DNA from: Megaustenia siamemsis
Lineage: Eukaryota > Mollusca > Gastropoda > Stylommatophora > Ariophantidae
Assembly (NCBI GenBank): GCA_032433765.1
Contig: JAVIAB010000124.1
Location: forward strand, 93,895,345-93,959,344
Direction of reading: 5' to 3'
DNA: 64,000 nucleotides
The notes under the pieces were generated by a model that saw only the letters and a list, made by a program, of their open reading frames with translations, was not told the DNA's origin and did not search any database. Positions 11,551 to 22,589 of this stretch are shown here, in pieces. A program made the translations under genes and the position numbers. The first letter of the stretch is position 1; every line of letters begins with the position of its first letter.

Positions 11551-12389
11551 TCTCTTGTAGTTTAGCCACACGATATGGTGTTGTGATTATTTTATAACTT
11601 CTTAACGAGCGAAGCCTGCCATAAAACTTGGAAAACAATAATTTATTACAATTTTTAAAATGATATTTATATCAAATTAAAGAGCATACAATTCTAGACA
11701 ATCCAACATTCCGTCTTGTAATGTCGTGCGAATAATTTCATATATGACTTACTACAAGTGTATATGGAATCGGCTTTTTTTCTGGCAAATCAAAGACATA
11801 AAAAAAGCCCATGTCATTTCTTCAAGAAATGTCGATGTAGTAGATGCTTATGCGGTCATAACGTTAAACAATGGTTTAAATTAAATTGATCGTGCACATT
11901 TCTTGCATGTCTCACTTTGACTGGAACTATGGGTTTTGCTAAATCTTTAGGTTTAACATTTTTACAGTAATTCAAATGGTGACATTTCTAATCTCAAGAA
12001 AGTTTTTTCAACTCATGCTGCACCAAAGGTTTTCAAAAATAGTAAAATTGTCTTAGAATGCTACTAGCTGTACTTTTTTTTGCGCACAATTTGATATCTA
12101 ACTTCTTTGTACTTAAGATGCATTTTAAAGCATTGCAGAACTGACTTCACAGTTTTGAGCATAACAATTACAACTCCAGCGCTCAAAGTCCAAAAATACC
12201 ACTGATCATAAATTGTATGAGTTTTTTTTTTAATATAGCGCATTGATAACAGTATCTGCGGTGCAAATTTCATCCCTGGAGACTGAACCGTTTTTTAAAA
12301 TTAATTTTTAAGTAGCGTAATTATGTTTCCCATAGACTTTCTTCTATCTATTAATATATTAAACCTCGTATTTTGCACACCCCTATATG

Positions 12390-13930
12390 GACCTGAAACT
12401 AGGACAACCTATTTAGGGACGAGAAAAGACTGAATAGCTTCTACTAGCGTCTCAAAGAAGAATTGGAAGAAGCCTTGCACAATATGAAAGCAATAAAAGT
12501 TACTGAACCAGATAATATAATAAAAGAAGAGATTGAAGCCATGGGTGATTTTGGAATAGTATTAATAATAAAAAAATATTGAATGAAAGATATCTGCAAC
12601 AGTGGGCATGCACTGGACGAAAGGCTAAAATCAATATTCATAACCCTACCAAAGAAATCTGGTGCGATTGAATGCGATGACCATCGCACAATAAGCCTTT
12701 TGAATCACATGACTAAGATATTACTAAGAATCATCATGCAAAGAGTGCAAAACAAAATCAGTCCAGAAATTAGTGAACAGTGTGGTTTTGTTGGAGGTAA
12801 AGGTACGAACAATGTCATATACATGATATGATCTTTAGTAGAAAGAGCCATAGAGGTGAAAACAGATCTAAACCAATGTTTCATAGATTACACCAAGGCA
12901 TTTGACAAAGTAAAGCACCAAGAAATAATCAAAATTTTAGAATGTATAAACGTACCCAGCAAAGATCTAAGCATAATAAAGAACATGTACTGACAACAAA
13001 CAGCGTCACAAGAACTGGAAATGAATTGGGGATGTTTCAACAAATAAAAGAGGGTGTTAGGAAAAGCTGTGTCCTGTAACCAGATTTAATTAATATGTAT
13101 AGTGATATTATTTTAAGATCCATAAGGAGCATCCCTGGAATAACAATCGGAAGTCATAATATAAATAATCTAAGGTATGCTGATGATACAGTCTTAATCA
13201 CTAAGAGTGAAAATGAGTTACAAGATATGTTAGACATTATAGTGAAGGAAATAACAAATAAAGGACTCAGCCTTAATAGCAAAAAGATAGAAGTAATTGT
13301 AGCAATAAAGAAAGAGACATCGCCACAATGCACAATAAAGACAAGTGGAACAATATTAAAGCAGGTAAATGAATTTAAATGTCTGGGAACAATGTTAACC
13401 CCAGACGGAAGATGTACAACAGAGGTGAGATGCAGAATGGCTCAGGCATAATCCGCATTCCAAAAAATGAGGAAGATATTGTGTAATCAATTTTTGATAA
13501 TAGAAGCAAGAAAAAGAATTCTTAAGAGTTATGTAGAGTCAGTCTTAACATATGGATGTAAATCATGGACAGTAGGACAGCATACAAACAAATCACTGAA
13601 GGCTGTAGAAATGTGGTTTTACAGAATAACATAGACAATTAAGAAGAATAATGAAAATGTTCTGAAAGAGGGTATAGCAAACCAAATTAGGAAGAACTAA
13701 TCATCATGTTTTGGCCATGCAATAAAATGGGATCAGCTGGAATATATTGTGACAACTGGGAAAACTGAGGGACGAAGAGATAGGGGAAGCAAAGAGAAAA
13801 GATACCAGACAGCTTCAGACAATGACTTCAGAAGGCCAACAACAGAAATGATACATAACTGTCGAGATCGAAAGTTGTGGAGAGACATGGTCACCTACAC
13901 CAGCACGCATGGCACTTGATGATGATGCGT
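12390..13930 (+). mobile_element. Long decayed LINE with RT domain (family b)
   Basis: Several frames in order: ITLPKKSGAIECDDHRTISL-type RT box near 12640-12700, QCGFVGGKGTNN near 12780, FIDYTKAFDKVKHQEI at about 12880, HNINNLRYADDTVLIT near 13160 (catalytic YADD), GLSLNSKKIE, EFKCLGTMLTPDGR near 13370, then GKTEGRRDRG near 13760 and an ATGATG tail at 13925. Stops and frameshifts are scattered through it. This is the most complete RT in the window, sense to the plus strand within gene C intron 2. Confidence 0.85.
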
Positions 13931-14887
13931 TGCCTCAGAAAAATAATCAACATCAAATGCAGGTCAAAGTAGCCAATTGAAATTACATTTAAATTCTTTT
14001 GGTAATCTTCTAGATTTCCATCCATTATGACAAACAATTGGGTTGTGAAGATTAAATTGGCTGTGTCTTGTTAGAAGATTGGACAACAAATGCAACCTAA
14101 AGCAAATATTGCATGGGGAACATCAAGAGGACCCGTGGACAGAAAACAAAGAAATAAAACACGGCACGGTGCAAGGCATTCACTCAAATCTTGCTACATA
14201 AAACAATTTTGAGAATACCATTGGCAAATAAAGAGATTAACAAAAATTGTCTGAAATAGATCAATGCATAAACAGGCTCAAGCTTCTTATTAACATTGGG
14301 GAAGGGGGGAAGGAAACATCACCTTTATTGCCATGTTTTTTTTTTAGGTTCGCCAGCTTTGACATCAGACGAAGTCCCTAGAGACTAGGGACTGAATTTT
14401 GAGTGTTAATCCATTTTTCCCTGGCAGTCGTGTGCACAGGGATCCCTTGCCGCACAGGCAGATAACTCCGTATTTGGAGGTACTCATATTTTTTCCCGTC
14501 GACGAGTAATTTGTCATGAAATAAGAAGAGAACAATAGAAAAATGTAATAATTTAATTAAATGAGCATTGAAAAAATCGTGGAAAACAGTTACAGAGTAC
14601 AACTTAAAAGATAGCGGAAAACAGAGAAAAAGACACCTTAAAATAGGGTGGAAAACATGGAGAAAAAGACAACTTAAAAGAACGGCACAGTAGAATGTTA
14701 ACAATAGAAATGGTAAACAAAGAAAGGTATTCAGAGCCATGACTTGGTTCTGTACTGTAAACTTGATATTGAGTGAATGTCCCTTACTTCTTATGAAATG
14801 TGTTAATTGGTTTTTTTCCTCACTCTTTAATATAGTGGTTATTTTTCTTCTTGTTTTTGAGTCTAGAGTCAAAGTCTCGCATTATTA

Positions 14888-14954
14888 GCTATTCTATTCT
14901 ATTCTATTCTATTCTATTCTATTCTATTCTATTCTATTCTATTCTATTCTATTC
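14888..14954 (+). repeat. (ATTCT)n pentanucleotide microsatellite
   Basis: About 13 perfect units in gene C intron 2. Confidence 0.97.
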
Positions 14955-15067
14955 AACGAACCAGTTTCATTACAGTCTGAGCATCTCCATATTCGCTGAT
15001 AGCCCCTCCCAATATTTCTCGAAGCATATGCGGTCTGGTCTGGCTGTTCATGAAAGGTGTTTATAGT

Positions 15068-15068
<1 letters not shown>

Positions 15069-15129
<61 letters not shown>
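15069..15129. repeat. (TA)n microsatellite
   Basis: About 30 perfect TA units, about 270 bp from the donor side of exon 2 of gene C. Confidence 0.97.
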
Positions 15130-15132
<3 letters not shown>

Positions 15133-15401
15133 GAGATCTGCCCTTCTCAGTACACACTCCGGATCGACCAGGCCCGTAAACTATCTTTGGACTCATTAGT
15201 CTATCATTAGTCTCGCCTTAGTAGTACAAACATGAAAGAATTGTGATGCAGAGTACTATATAGTTTAGCTAGCCTCTAGTGTTATTTTCTCTTTAGACAA
15301 TAGTTGAGATATCTGTCCAAATGATTTGATAATCTTTAGTCTATTTTTACTGTTTGTGAATTAGTAACGAATTTAAAATGCAAACGATGTAAATAGCTGA
15401 C

Positions 15402-15615
15402 CTGTAAAGGTGCTTTATGCACAAACATCTCTCTAGTGTGATAACAGCGGTGATCCAGCTTGTAACGTTACAGAAGATCGCATGCGTAACTCCTGTTATC
15501 AGATGCTGTATCTCCACGGGAATAAAAGGCAAGTCCAAGGCCATGAATGATGGATTCAAGCAGACGTTTGTCCACAGCAACGTTATAAGACAGCCTAGGT
15601 CAGCTATTGCTAGAC
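15402..15615 (-). pseudogene. Gene C exon 2, frameshifted near its 3' end
   Basis: Acceptor TATTTAG| ends at 15616 and donor ACAG|GTCAGC follows 15402. It reads LAIADLGCLITLLWTNVCL, then TM3 ending TLERCLCI, then KHLYR in the shifted frame instead of TAPLQ. The missing base lies near 15413-15415 (plus strand tgctttatgc against gctgttatac in genes A and B). Everything upstream is intact. Confidence 0.85.
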
Positions 15616-16232
15616 CTAAATAAAAGAAAACAAATGTAATTTAAAATTAATTCTTCAAAATGATCCTTTCTATCTTTCACGGAAACAGTTTAAATGCAGT
15701 AAGGAATTCCCCCATGTCCGCTCCACCACTTGTCACAACATTTTCCAAAGTATATCGGTAAATTCTCCTGACAAAGACGCTCCATATACATCCTACTCGA
15801 CTGCACAAGTGGCGATTCCAATGTGTTCTTGGTCGCCTCGATAGGTTTCTTCAGCATATCCCTTCTTAATACAAGTTTTGTGCCTGTGAGAAATCCTGCT
15901 GTTGTCTTCAGGCATACTATTTGATGGAAGCGAGTTATTAAAAAAATGTATAACTGAAATCATGAACAGTTTAATTTTAAAAATTTAATTTTTTTTCCGA
16001 AACAAACTAGGATAGTTCTTTTTCATTTCTTTCCGGAACAACTAGGATAAACAATACAGTATTGTTTATTCCAATTGTGATTGCTAGTTCCATCTTTTCA
16101 ATTTCAACATTTTCAGAAATTATTACAAATGGATCATTAACAAAATTATACAAATACAAATGTGGACTTCTAAAATAAAAGAAATTACATATTTGAAAAA
16201 AAATAGCTGGACATTAAATGAGTTAAAAAAAA

Positions 16233-16375
16233 GTAATGTACCCCCGTCACGCCAAGTGGCGTATAGGAAATATGGTGTTTGTTTTTGTTTGTTTCCCAAC
16301 CCGACGGTTGGGATCGAACCCTACCCCTTGTCCTTTGTAGTCCAGTTCACTAACCACTGAGCTATCGCGGCTCCC
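16233..16375 (-). mobile_element. Internally deleted tRNA-derived SINE in gene C intron 1
   Basis: Head with box A and box B (ggttgggatcgaaccc on plus) and 3' end (acgccaagtggcgtatagg) are joined by a short TTTG run. About 100 bp of the SINE body is missing. Confidence 0.82.
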
Positions 16376-16379
16376 ATTC

Positions 16380-17215
16380 ATTAAAAGAGTTAGCAATGAA
16401 ATAATTCTTGAAGATCTCGATTTCGCAGACGATAAAGAATTTATTAGCTCAAGGCACACGGATACCCAGGAAAAGATTAATCGTCTCCAACAATGTTCTA
16501 GATAAGTCGGTCTCCAGATCAACACTTCGAAAACAAACAAAAAATGTATCGACTCCACCAACATACCCGATCATATCAAACTAAACGACTAAAATCTTTA
16601 AGAAGTAAAAAAATTGAACTATTGTGGTAGCAAGATGTCAACAACTGGCGATATAAAAACAGCTGAAATAAAAAGATCCGAATCTCGATGGAGTCAAACA
16701 CCTTAAACAAGCTCTCAAATATTTGGATTTCAAAGACAGTAATCACTCAAAACTCAAAATCTTTAATTCCTGTTGATTCTAGTATTAACTTATGGGTGCG
16801 AGAGCTGGAAATCAACAAAAGATCTCGACCAACGGCTATATGTTTTCCACAATAAATGCCTTCGGAGACAACTAAACATCTGTTGGTCAAACTTCAAACC
16901 AATTTCAGACATAAGGCATGACACTAAACATGACTATGTATTCAACTATGTTAGAAAGCGACGATGGAAATATCTTGGCCACATTCTTAAATTGGACGTT
17001 CGAAGGGCTACCTGACCAAGCCCTTATATGTAGACCAGAAGGTGAAAGAAAACGAGGAAGGCAGTAATGAATCTCTACGTAGAACCATCATGAAAGAGAG
17101 CGCAGTTATGGGTCTCAGAAACAAGCAATAATTATTACATGTCGTAGCTGACCGTCAGACGTGGGAAAAAAATAACTTCTGCCCTATGCGCCGTATTCGG
17201 CCCAAATGTGTAATT
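16380..17215 (+). mobile_element. Decayed LINE RT and C-terminal region (family e)
   Basis: Frames read ILEDLDFADDKEFISSRHTD (RT catalytic box as FADD), VGLQINTSKT, EVKKLNYCGSKMSTTGDIKT, LTYGCESWKSTKDLDQRL near 16790, and KRRWKYLGHILKLD near 16960. A family different from a to d. In gene C intron 1, antisense to the gene. Confidence 0.8.
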
Positions 17216-17412
17216 AATCAAACATCACATTTAATAGAAAAAAAGTGTAATACAGATTTTAAGAAAGATGAATAAAGCTAGAAAATATATTAGTGGAACA
17301 CTTTTCTGCAAAATAAAGGCCATAAGCGTATTCGGTGAAAACAGTTTATATAAATAAAAATAAAGCATTTGATATTGTTGTCATCGGAAAACGCACCGCA
17401 AACAGCAATTAC

Positions 17413-17614
17413 CTAATAAACTGACGTTCACTGGATCGTTGAAACCTTGTTTCACAAAACAGATAATGTTGATGATATTGGCTCCAGTGCCTAAAACATC
17501 TATAGCTTGGCACAGGCATGAGAAAATTATCCATTGTAAAATACGTATAAGGTTACTGATAAAGACGGTATCACTATTAGTAATCCGGTCCGTTTGAGGC
17601 TCCTCAGTAGTCAT
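17413..17614 (-). CDS. Gene C exon 1 (N-terminus and TM1)
   Basis: ATG at 17614-17612 (MTTEEPQTDRITNSD). The frame continues upstream of this but with no earlier ATG nearby. The 202-nt exon covers TM1 (LIRILQWIIFSCLCQAIDVL) and ends CFVKQGFNDPVNVSLL before donor G|GTAATT. It is clearly paralogous to the exons at 32696 and 54285 and has no lesion. Confidence 0.85.
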
Positions 17615-18429
17615 TTCTATTTGGTCTAAGTACAAGTTATATTATTTAAAATAATTATCAGCTAGACTTTGAACATTACATAAATAGTGAGAGATCTGGT
17701 TAGAGACTGAGATTTTGTTTCGGAGGGCTATGGTGAATGCAACGTTCTTTAAAGTATTAGCGACCTGATGACTGAGTGTGTTATAAGTTAACACAAAGGA
17801 GCCTGGTCAGCGGCTCATAGTTTGTTCTTGTAAATGAGCAAAAGAAATAGTGGAAGCAAAGACGATTTCAATAATCAACAGCCAAAGTTGTTTAAATATA
17901 AACAACATAACATCTATAAGTTTTTGATGACCGATTTGTAACAAAATAATAGTCTAGTGGCTACGAGGGTCCAGTATTATACGCGATTTACGTGAATGTA
18001 GTAATCTGGATGATAATATGGAAGAACTGACACTAAATACGATTTTCGTAAAATACGACATTTTTAGCATTGATATTTACGCTTCCACTAAATGTTAAGA
18101 AAAATGTGACACGCTGTAATTATTGATCTAATTCACGGTTAAAGAGTCATAGACTATTTGCAAATCAATTTTTTTGATAAGAAATAAAGTACTTTTAATT
18201 ATTAGTAATCTGTGGTTTGCAAGGTTAATAAAATCATATCTATTTAACTAGTGCTTGATAATACACCCTATGTCTATCATTGTGATCAGTTATTGCTTAT
18301 TAATAATAATGAAGCAAGTATTCTTGCAAACCGTTAGAATTAAACAAAGATACTTTGATTCTATCGTTCTGGGTCTACAGCAACATAATGATGTGATAGT
18401 GGCCAATCAATGCTACGTGTGACCGTGGC

Positions 18430-18780
18430 ATCCTCTTAAGTAGCAACATCATCTAGCTGCTGATCTTTGTTGCAAGCCACAGTGATGAACAAGTGAATAC
18501 CAAGATCATAATCGAGACCTTTACCGTGATCCTGGAAAAAAGGATAAAAAGCAAGGCCCTGTTTACAGAATTCAAGCAAGGACAATTTACTTGATCCAGA
18601 AATATCGGGACAAAATGGACGACAGGCCGGGAAAGATGAAGATCACAGCTGACTGTGAGTTGTATCACGAGATTGCATGTGTGGTTTAAAAAAACAGTAG
18701 AATTAAACTGACGAAAACGTACTGAAAAAAAGTGTAATGTTAGAAACATATTTTTAGCTGAAGGAAAGTATTAGGATTTT
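18430..18780. other. Non-coding intergenic stretch, nothing recognised
   Basis: More GC than its surroundings (gacgacaggccgggaaagat and nearby), but both strands are interrupted and no family text is seen. Confidence 0.3.
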
Positions 18781-18814
18781 ATCATTTTCATTATAATAAG
18801 TCAAACTGCTGCAG

Positions 18815-18934
18815 TCGGGCTCAATACTGACCACATTACCCCTGAAATCATATGCCGGTGGTCTATAAAATGATGGTCACCAACACCATATTCCCTATAC
18901 GCTACCTGGTGTGACGGAGCGCTTTACTCTTGTT
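18815..18934 (+). mobile_element. 3' half of tRNA-derived SINE
   Basis: Plus-strand body and tail: actgaccacattacccctga through ccctatacgctacctggtgtgacgg. The tRNA-like head is absent. Confidence 0.75.
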
Positions 18935-19427
18935 TAGTTTTAATCTGCTGCAGTCCCACGCAGAAGGCATGCATATACATTAATTTGCTTTCAAAACAAT
19001 TTGTGAAACATGTAATAAGTGCAAATGCAATAAATGTACAAGAAATGGAGTAATGAGGTAGGCTTTTATGACACCAGTGGACTAAAAAAGATATTTTAGT
19101 GATTTCAAAAACAATTTCTTTTGTTTGGCGGAAAGAACTGTTCAAAGTTTATACTTGTTCTTGTTTAAGTCTTTTGTTTTTTAACGCTGTTATATGTTTA
19201 GGGATACATTAATTCTACCATCACACACTATTTTACTTGTTTTACATAACATATTGAGCATAAAACAAGTATATATTTGAATAAATCAACAGATCAACAG
19301 GAATAGTAAGATTCCCATGAATTGTTTTCACGGTTGCACTGGTTTCTGCATCAAGAAAAATACAAAACTGTCCGTAACTTCAATGCAATCATTTTTTTCA
19401 TCAGATCTTCGAATACTCAATCCGTCG

Positions 19428-19715
19428 CTAAACAGGAAAATTGTAAACTGAATCGATAACAATGGCATTCATTTTATTTTCTACATAAGCACACAGAGAG
19501 TTGAAATCCCTTTGTCTTTTAATGAACGAGTCATATTTGATACTCTTGATTCTTCCATTGCCGTGAGATAGCACATAGGACTCGTAGGGTCTCTCGCTAA
19601 TTGTCTTTATTCTTGATCGTTCCAGTGCCGTTAGTTGGCATATATAGTATAACAATTTCTTCATAAATATTCTAACAGCTATCATTACTAAAGATACTGT
19701 TCCATGCATGTGCAA
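19428..19715 (-). CDS. Unrecognised 95-aa open frame
   Basis: ATG-initiated frame reading QLTALERSRIKTISERPYES, then YDSFIKRQRDFNSLCAYVEN. It lies 1.8 kb upstream of gene C and shows no splice partner or known domain. Could be the relic of a gene or of a mobile element; probability of a real product is low. Confidence 0.2.
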   Translation of the reverse strand: MHMHGTVSLVMIAVRIFMKKLLYYICQLTALERSRIKTISERPYESYVLSHGNGRIKSIKYDSFIKRQRDFNSLCAYVENKMNAIVIDSVYNFPV

Positions 19716-19857
19716 ACGTTACCTCTCTATATGCCTTAATTACTAATGCTCAGTCTTTTTTTTTTAATTTCTTGCAATGCTCTTTGTGACTGGAGTTAAG
19801 AAACAAAAATTAAGATTTACTCATCCACTATGATTATTGCACTATTATAGTTCTAAT

Positions 19858-20108
19858 GGGAGCCGCGATAGCTCAGTGGTTAGTGAACTGGACTACAAAG
19901 GACAAGGGTAGGGTTCGATCCCAACCGACGGCTTCCAGGTTCACCCAGCCTTAAATGGGTACCGGATTTTTTTTCTGGGAAAGTAAAGCAGCACCGGCGT
20001 AATACCGACCACATTACCCTAACAATCATGTGCTGAAGGTCTGTAAAATATAGGGTCACTAACACCATATTTCCCTATACGCCACTTGGCGTGACGGGGG
20101 TACTTTAC
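19858..20108 (+). mobile_element. tRNA-derived SINE, full length
   Basis: The best copy in the window: GGGAGCCGCGATAGCTCAGT head, box A TAGCTCAGTGGTTAG, box B GGTTCGATCCC, then the body and tail GGCGTGACGGGGGTACTTTA. Lies between genes C and B. Confidence 0.92.
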
Positions 20109-20590
20109 TTCTTTTTTTTTTTACTATAGTTCTAATATTTTACACAAATATTTTATCAAACTGTGACCAATCATGAGTGACTTCTAGCAATCGTCTCTCA
20201 AAACGACAGGGGCATATACATATAAATCCTCATAGTTCAGGTTTCAGATTATAAAAAATAAAATAAACTTTCCAGTGAACGTTTTCACGCTCTTATCACA
20301 AATTGCGAACGTTAGTTTCAATAAAGTGAGCACATTTTATACTTTCTATTTTTGTAGTTTATCTTCCTTTTTTGTGCCTTTTGGAAAGATAATCAGGGTA
20401 TCTTTACGTGACCACATCCTTCAACGACGATACGAGTTAACAAAGAACATATTAAAACATTCTCTCGCATTCCAGTTCTTTTAAGTGGTGTTCTCCGAAG
20501 GAAAACAATGCAACGAATAACATATTTAACTAAAAAAAAAACATAAATATAGTGTTGTTTATATTTATTTATTACTTTCTAATCTTTGAT

Positions 20591-21085
20591 CATGTCACAG
20601 AACAATCAGTTTCTTAATCTGTTATTTGTTACAAATAGTTCTCAGCATGTCACAGAACAATCGGTTTCTTAATCTGTTATTTGTTACAAATAGTTCTCAG
20701 CATGTCACAGAACAATCGGTTTCTTAATCTGTTATTTGTTACAAATAGTTCTCAGCAATTCACAGAACAATCAGCGTCTTAATCTGTTATTTGTTACAAA
20801 TAATTCTCAGCATGTCACAGAACAATCAGCTTCTTAATCTGTTATTTGTTGCAAATAATTCTCAGCATGTCACAGAACAATCAGTTTCTTAATCTGTTAT
20901 TTGTTACAAATAATTCTCAGCATGTCACAGAACAATCAGCTTCTTAATATGTTATTTGTTACAAATAATTCTCAGCATGTCACAGAACAATCAGCTTCTT
21001 AATCTGTTATTTGTTACAAATAATTCTCAGCATGTCACAGAACAATCAGCTTCTTAATCTGTTATTTGTTACAAATAATTCTCAG
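20591..21085 (+). repeat. 55-bp minisatellite, 9 copies
   Basis: Unit starts catgtcacagaacaatcagc and ends caaataattctcag. Copies differ at a few sites (agt/aat, cagt/cggt/cagc). Lies between genes C and B. Confidence 0.97.
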
Positions 21086-21244
21086 CACCAGAATATGCAA
21101 CAAGCTTTGTTCTAAACAGCATTATCACTATTGTATGATACTTTTAATGTATGTTTTACATAAATCAGGCAGAGTAGACATTCACATTATACGTCTATAA
21201 TAATCACTTTGTTTGGTACTAGACAGAGTAGTATATTTCTTCAT

Positions 21245-21590
21245 TCTTCTTCTACCTTATCAGCTCCCTGTGTAGCATAAGTCTTCAACAAACACTTTCC
21301 AAATCGTTCTGTTTCTTGCCATTCTTTTAAGATCATTATATGTCTTCCCCATCATATTCATCTCTGCTTCTATCTGTGTTCTCCAAGAATGTTTTGGTAC
21401 GTCTCTTAGACAGAGAGCCTTTATATTTCCTGGACGGTGGATTTACTATTATTCGTTTTAACTTAATGTTTTACAGTATGGGATAGCCAGTCCCTCCTTT
21501 CTCGTCCATTACGAACATGCCCGGTAGGGTACAGTGCCACTATTCTTTACTCCCGTTTCGGGCCCAGTCAGCGCACCGGCGAGTAGTATA
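21245..21590 (-). mobile_element. LINE 3' end (family d) with adjoining repeat
   Basis: Minus strand again matches the family d tail (plus strand cttcaacaaacactttccaa, ccattcttttaagatcatta, cttctatctgtgttctccaa). It continues into tatgggatagccagtccctc, the same neighbour as at 5940. Confidence 0.7.
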
Positions 21591-21689
21591 TTTACAGCAA
21601 TTATAATTAATTATTCAGTCTCTTCTATACTTCTACGAATATGGAAATAGTAGATACTATAAAGGTGATGGTGTAAAGGCCTTTCCATA

Positions 21690-21945
21690 AAGCCACGATT
21701 AGCTCAGTGGTTTGTTAACTGGAGTACTGAAAACAAGAGGTCGGGTTCAATCCTAGTCGAAAGTTTCTTGGCTTATCCAGTTGTAGATGTGTACTGGTTT
21801 TCCTGAGAAAGAAAGAGAACACTGAACAAATACCGACAACATTACACAAAATTAATGCGCGAAGGCCTATCATAATATGAATACTAACATCATAGCATAT
21901 TCCGATTACGCCTCAACGTGGCGTGAGGTGGTCTTTTTCTTCTTA
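21690..21945 (+). mobile_element. Old, diverged tRNA-derived SINE
   Basis: Recognisable head agccacgattagctcagtgg, box B gggttcaatcct, and tail caacgtggcgtgaggtgg, with many substitutions between. It ends about 45 bp past the stop of receptor gene B (which runs leftward), so it may lie in that gene's 3' UTR. Confidence 0.75.
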
Positions 21946-21989
21946 TTTATTTCTTCATAAATAAAAAACATGACTGCGAATAAACACTC

Positions 21990-22589
21990 TTATAACTGCT
22001 TCCCTATTTGGAAAATCTCTCTTAAAATCGTTCTATATTTACTACTCATGTGGTAATAAAATAAAATATTTAAAGTCGAATTGAGTGATTCCAGAATTAG
22101 CCCAAAACCTGAAATAATAATAAGATATGAACTATACTTGCCGTGGAAAGAGAAACCAGGAATCATCAAAATAGCGACAAATAAAAGTCGAACTGGAACA
22201 AAACAACAAATGAAAAGTGTTGAAATTGAGACAACCATTTTGGAGACCTTCTGGTTTCTGTTAGAGATGGTGTCTGCTTGTGACGATGCTGTTGATGTCT
22301 GTCGCCATTTCTTTTTACGATTTAATTGAATCACAAGTATAGTGGTACATGTAATTACAACAATAAAAGAACTGAAAGGTAAAAAAATGTTAATGATCGC
22401 TGAAGATATCCGATCAACTTCCTCTCGATTTTCTATGCGGACAAGTCCAAGAAGACTCTTGTTTCTTTCAGGGTACCATTTCATGTCGAGTTTATCGACA
22501 AAATATATTGGAGTAACACTAGATAGGAGAACAATGAAGAGAGAAGTTATGGCGACGGACATCCTTCTTGGGGTGATTATAGTTTTTAC
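21990..22589 (-). CDS. Gene B exon 3 (TM4-TM7 and stop)
   Basis: Acceptor CTCAG| ends at 22590. The 600-nt exon opens VKTIITPRRMSVAITSLF and ends FQIGKQL stop. TM4-TM7 are clear, with the Ser/Thr-rich third intracellular loop KKWRQTSTASSQADTISN and the TM7 string LNSTLNILFYYHMSSKYR. It shares a 174-bp tract (22357-22530) with gene A that differs at only four bases, well below the divergence of the rest of the exon. Confidence 0.92.
   Translation of the reverse strand, partial: VKTIITPRRMSVAITSLFIVLLSSVTPIYFVDKLDMKWYPERNKSLLGLVRIENREEVDRISSAIINIFLPFSSFIVVITCTTILVIQLNRKKKWRQTSTASSQADTISNRNQKVSKMVVSISTLFICCFVPVRLLFVAILMIPGFSFHGKYSSYLIIISGFGLILESLNSTLNILFYYHMSSKYRTILREIFQIGKQL

Larger units (their letters stand above)
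8145..17614 (-). pseudogene. Gene C: chemosensory-type GPCR with one-base deletion in exon 2
   Basis: Three exons in the same order and phase as genes A and B: 17614-17413, 15615-15402 and 8744-8145 on the minus strand. Without the defect it would encode 338 aa. Exon 2 is 214 nt against 215 in gene B: a single base is missing after LCI, where A and B read TGC ATA ACA GCA CCT. The normal splice then gives CAC CTT TAC AG|G TAA, a stop as the second codon across the junction. The product would be about 139 aa and would end after TM3. Exon 1 and the whole 600-nt exon 3 remain open, and all splice sites are GT/AG, so the lesion is either very recent, polymorphic, or a sequence error. Intron 2 (6.7 kb) contains LINE, SINE and Penelope-like relics plus pentanucleotide and TA arrays. 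Confidence 0.8.

Noticed and set aside
14851..15196. Frames of 71 and 85 aa
   Set aside because: Translations of ATTCT and TA microsatellites.
19858..19935. tRNA gene (box A and box B present)
   Set aside because: The same sequence heads a 245-bp repeat found about ten times in both orientations, so it is a SINE head, not a tRNA.
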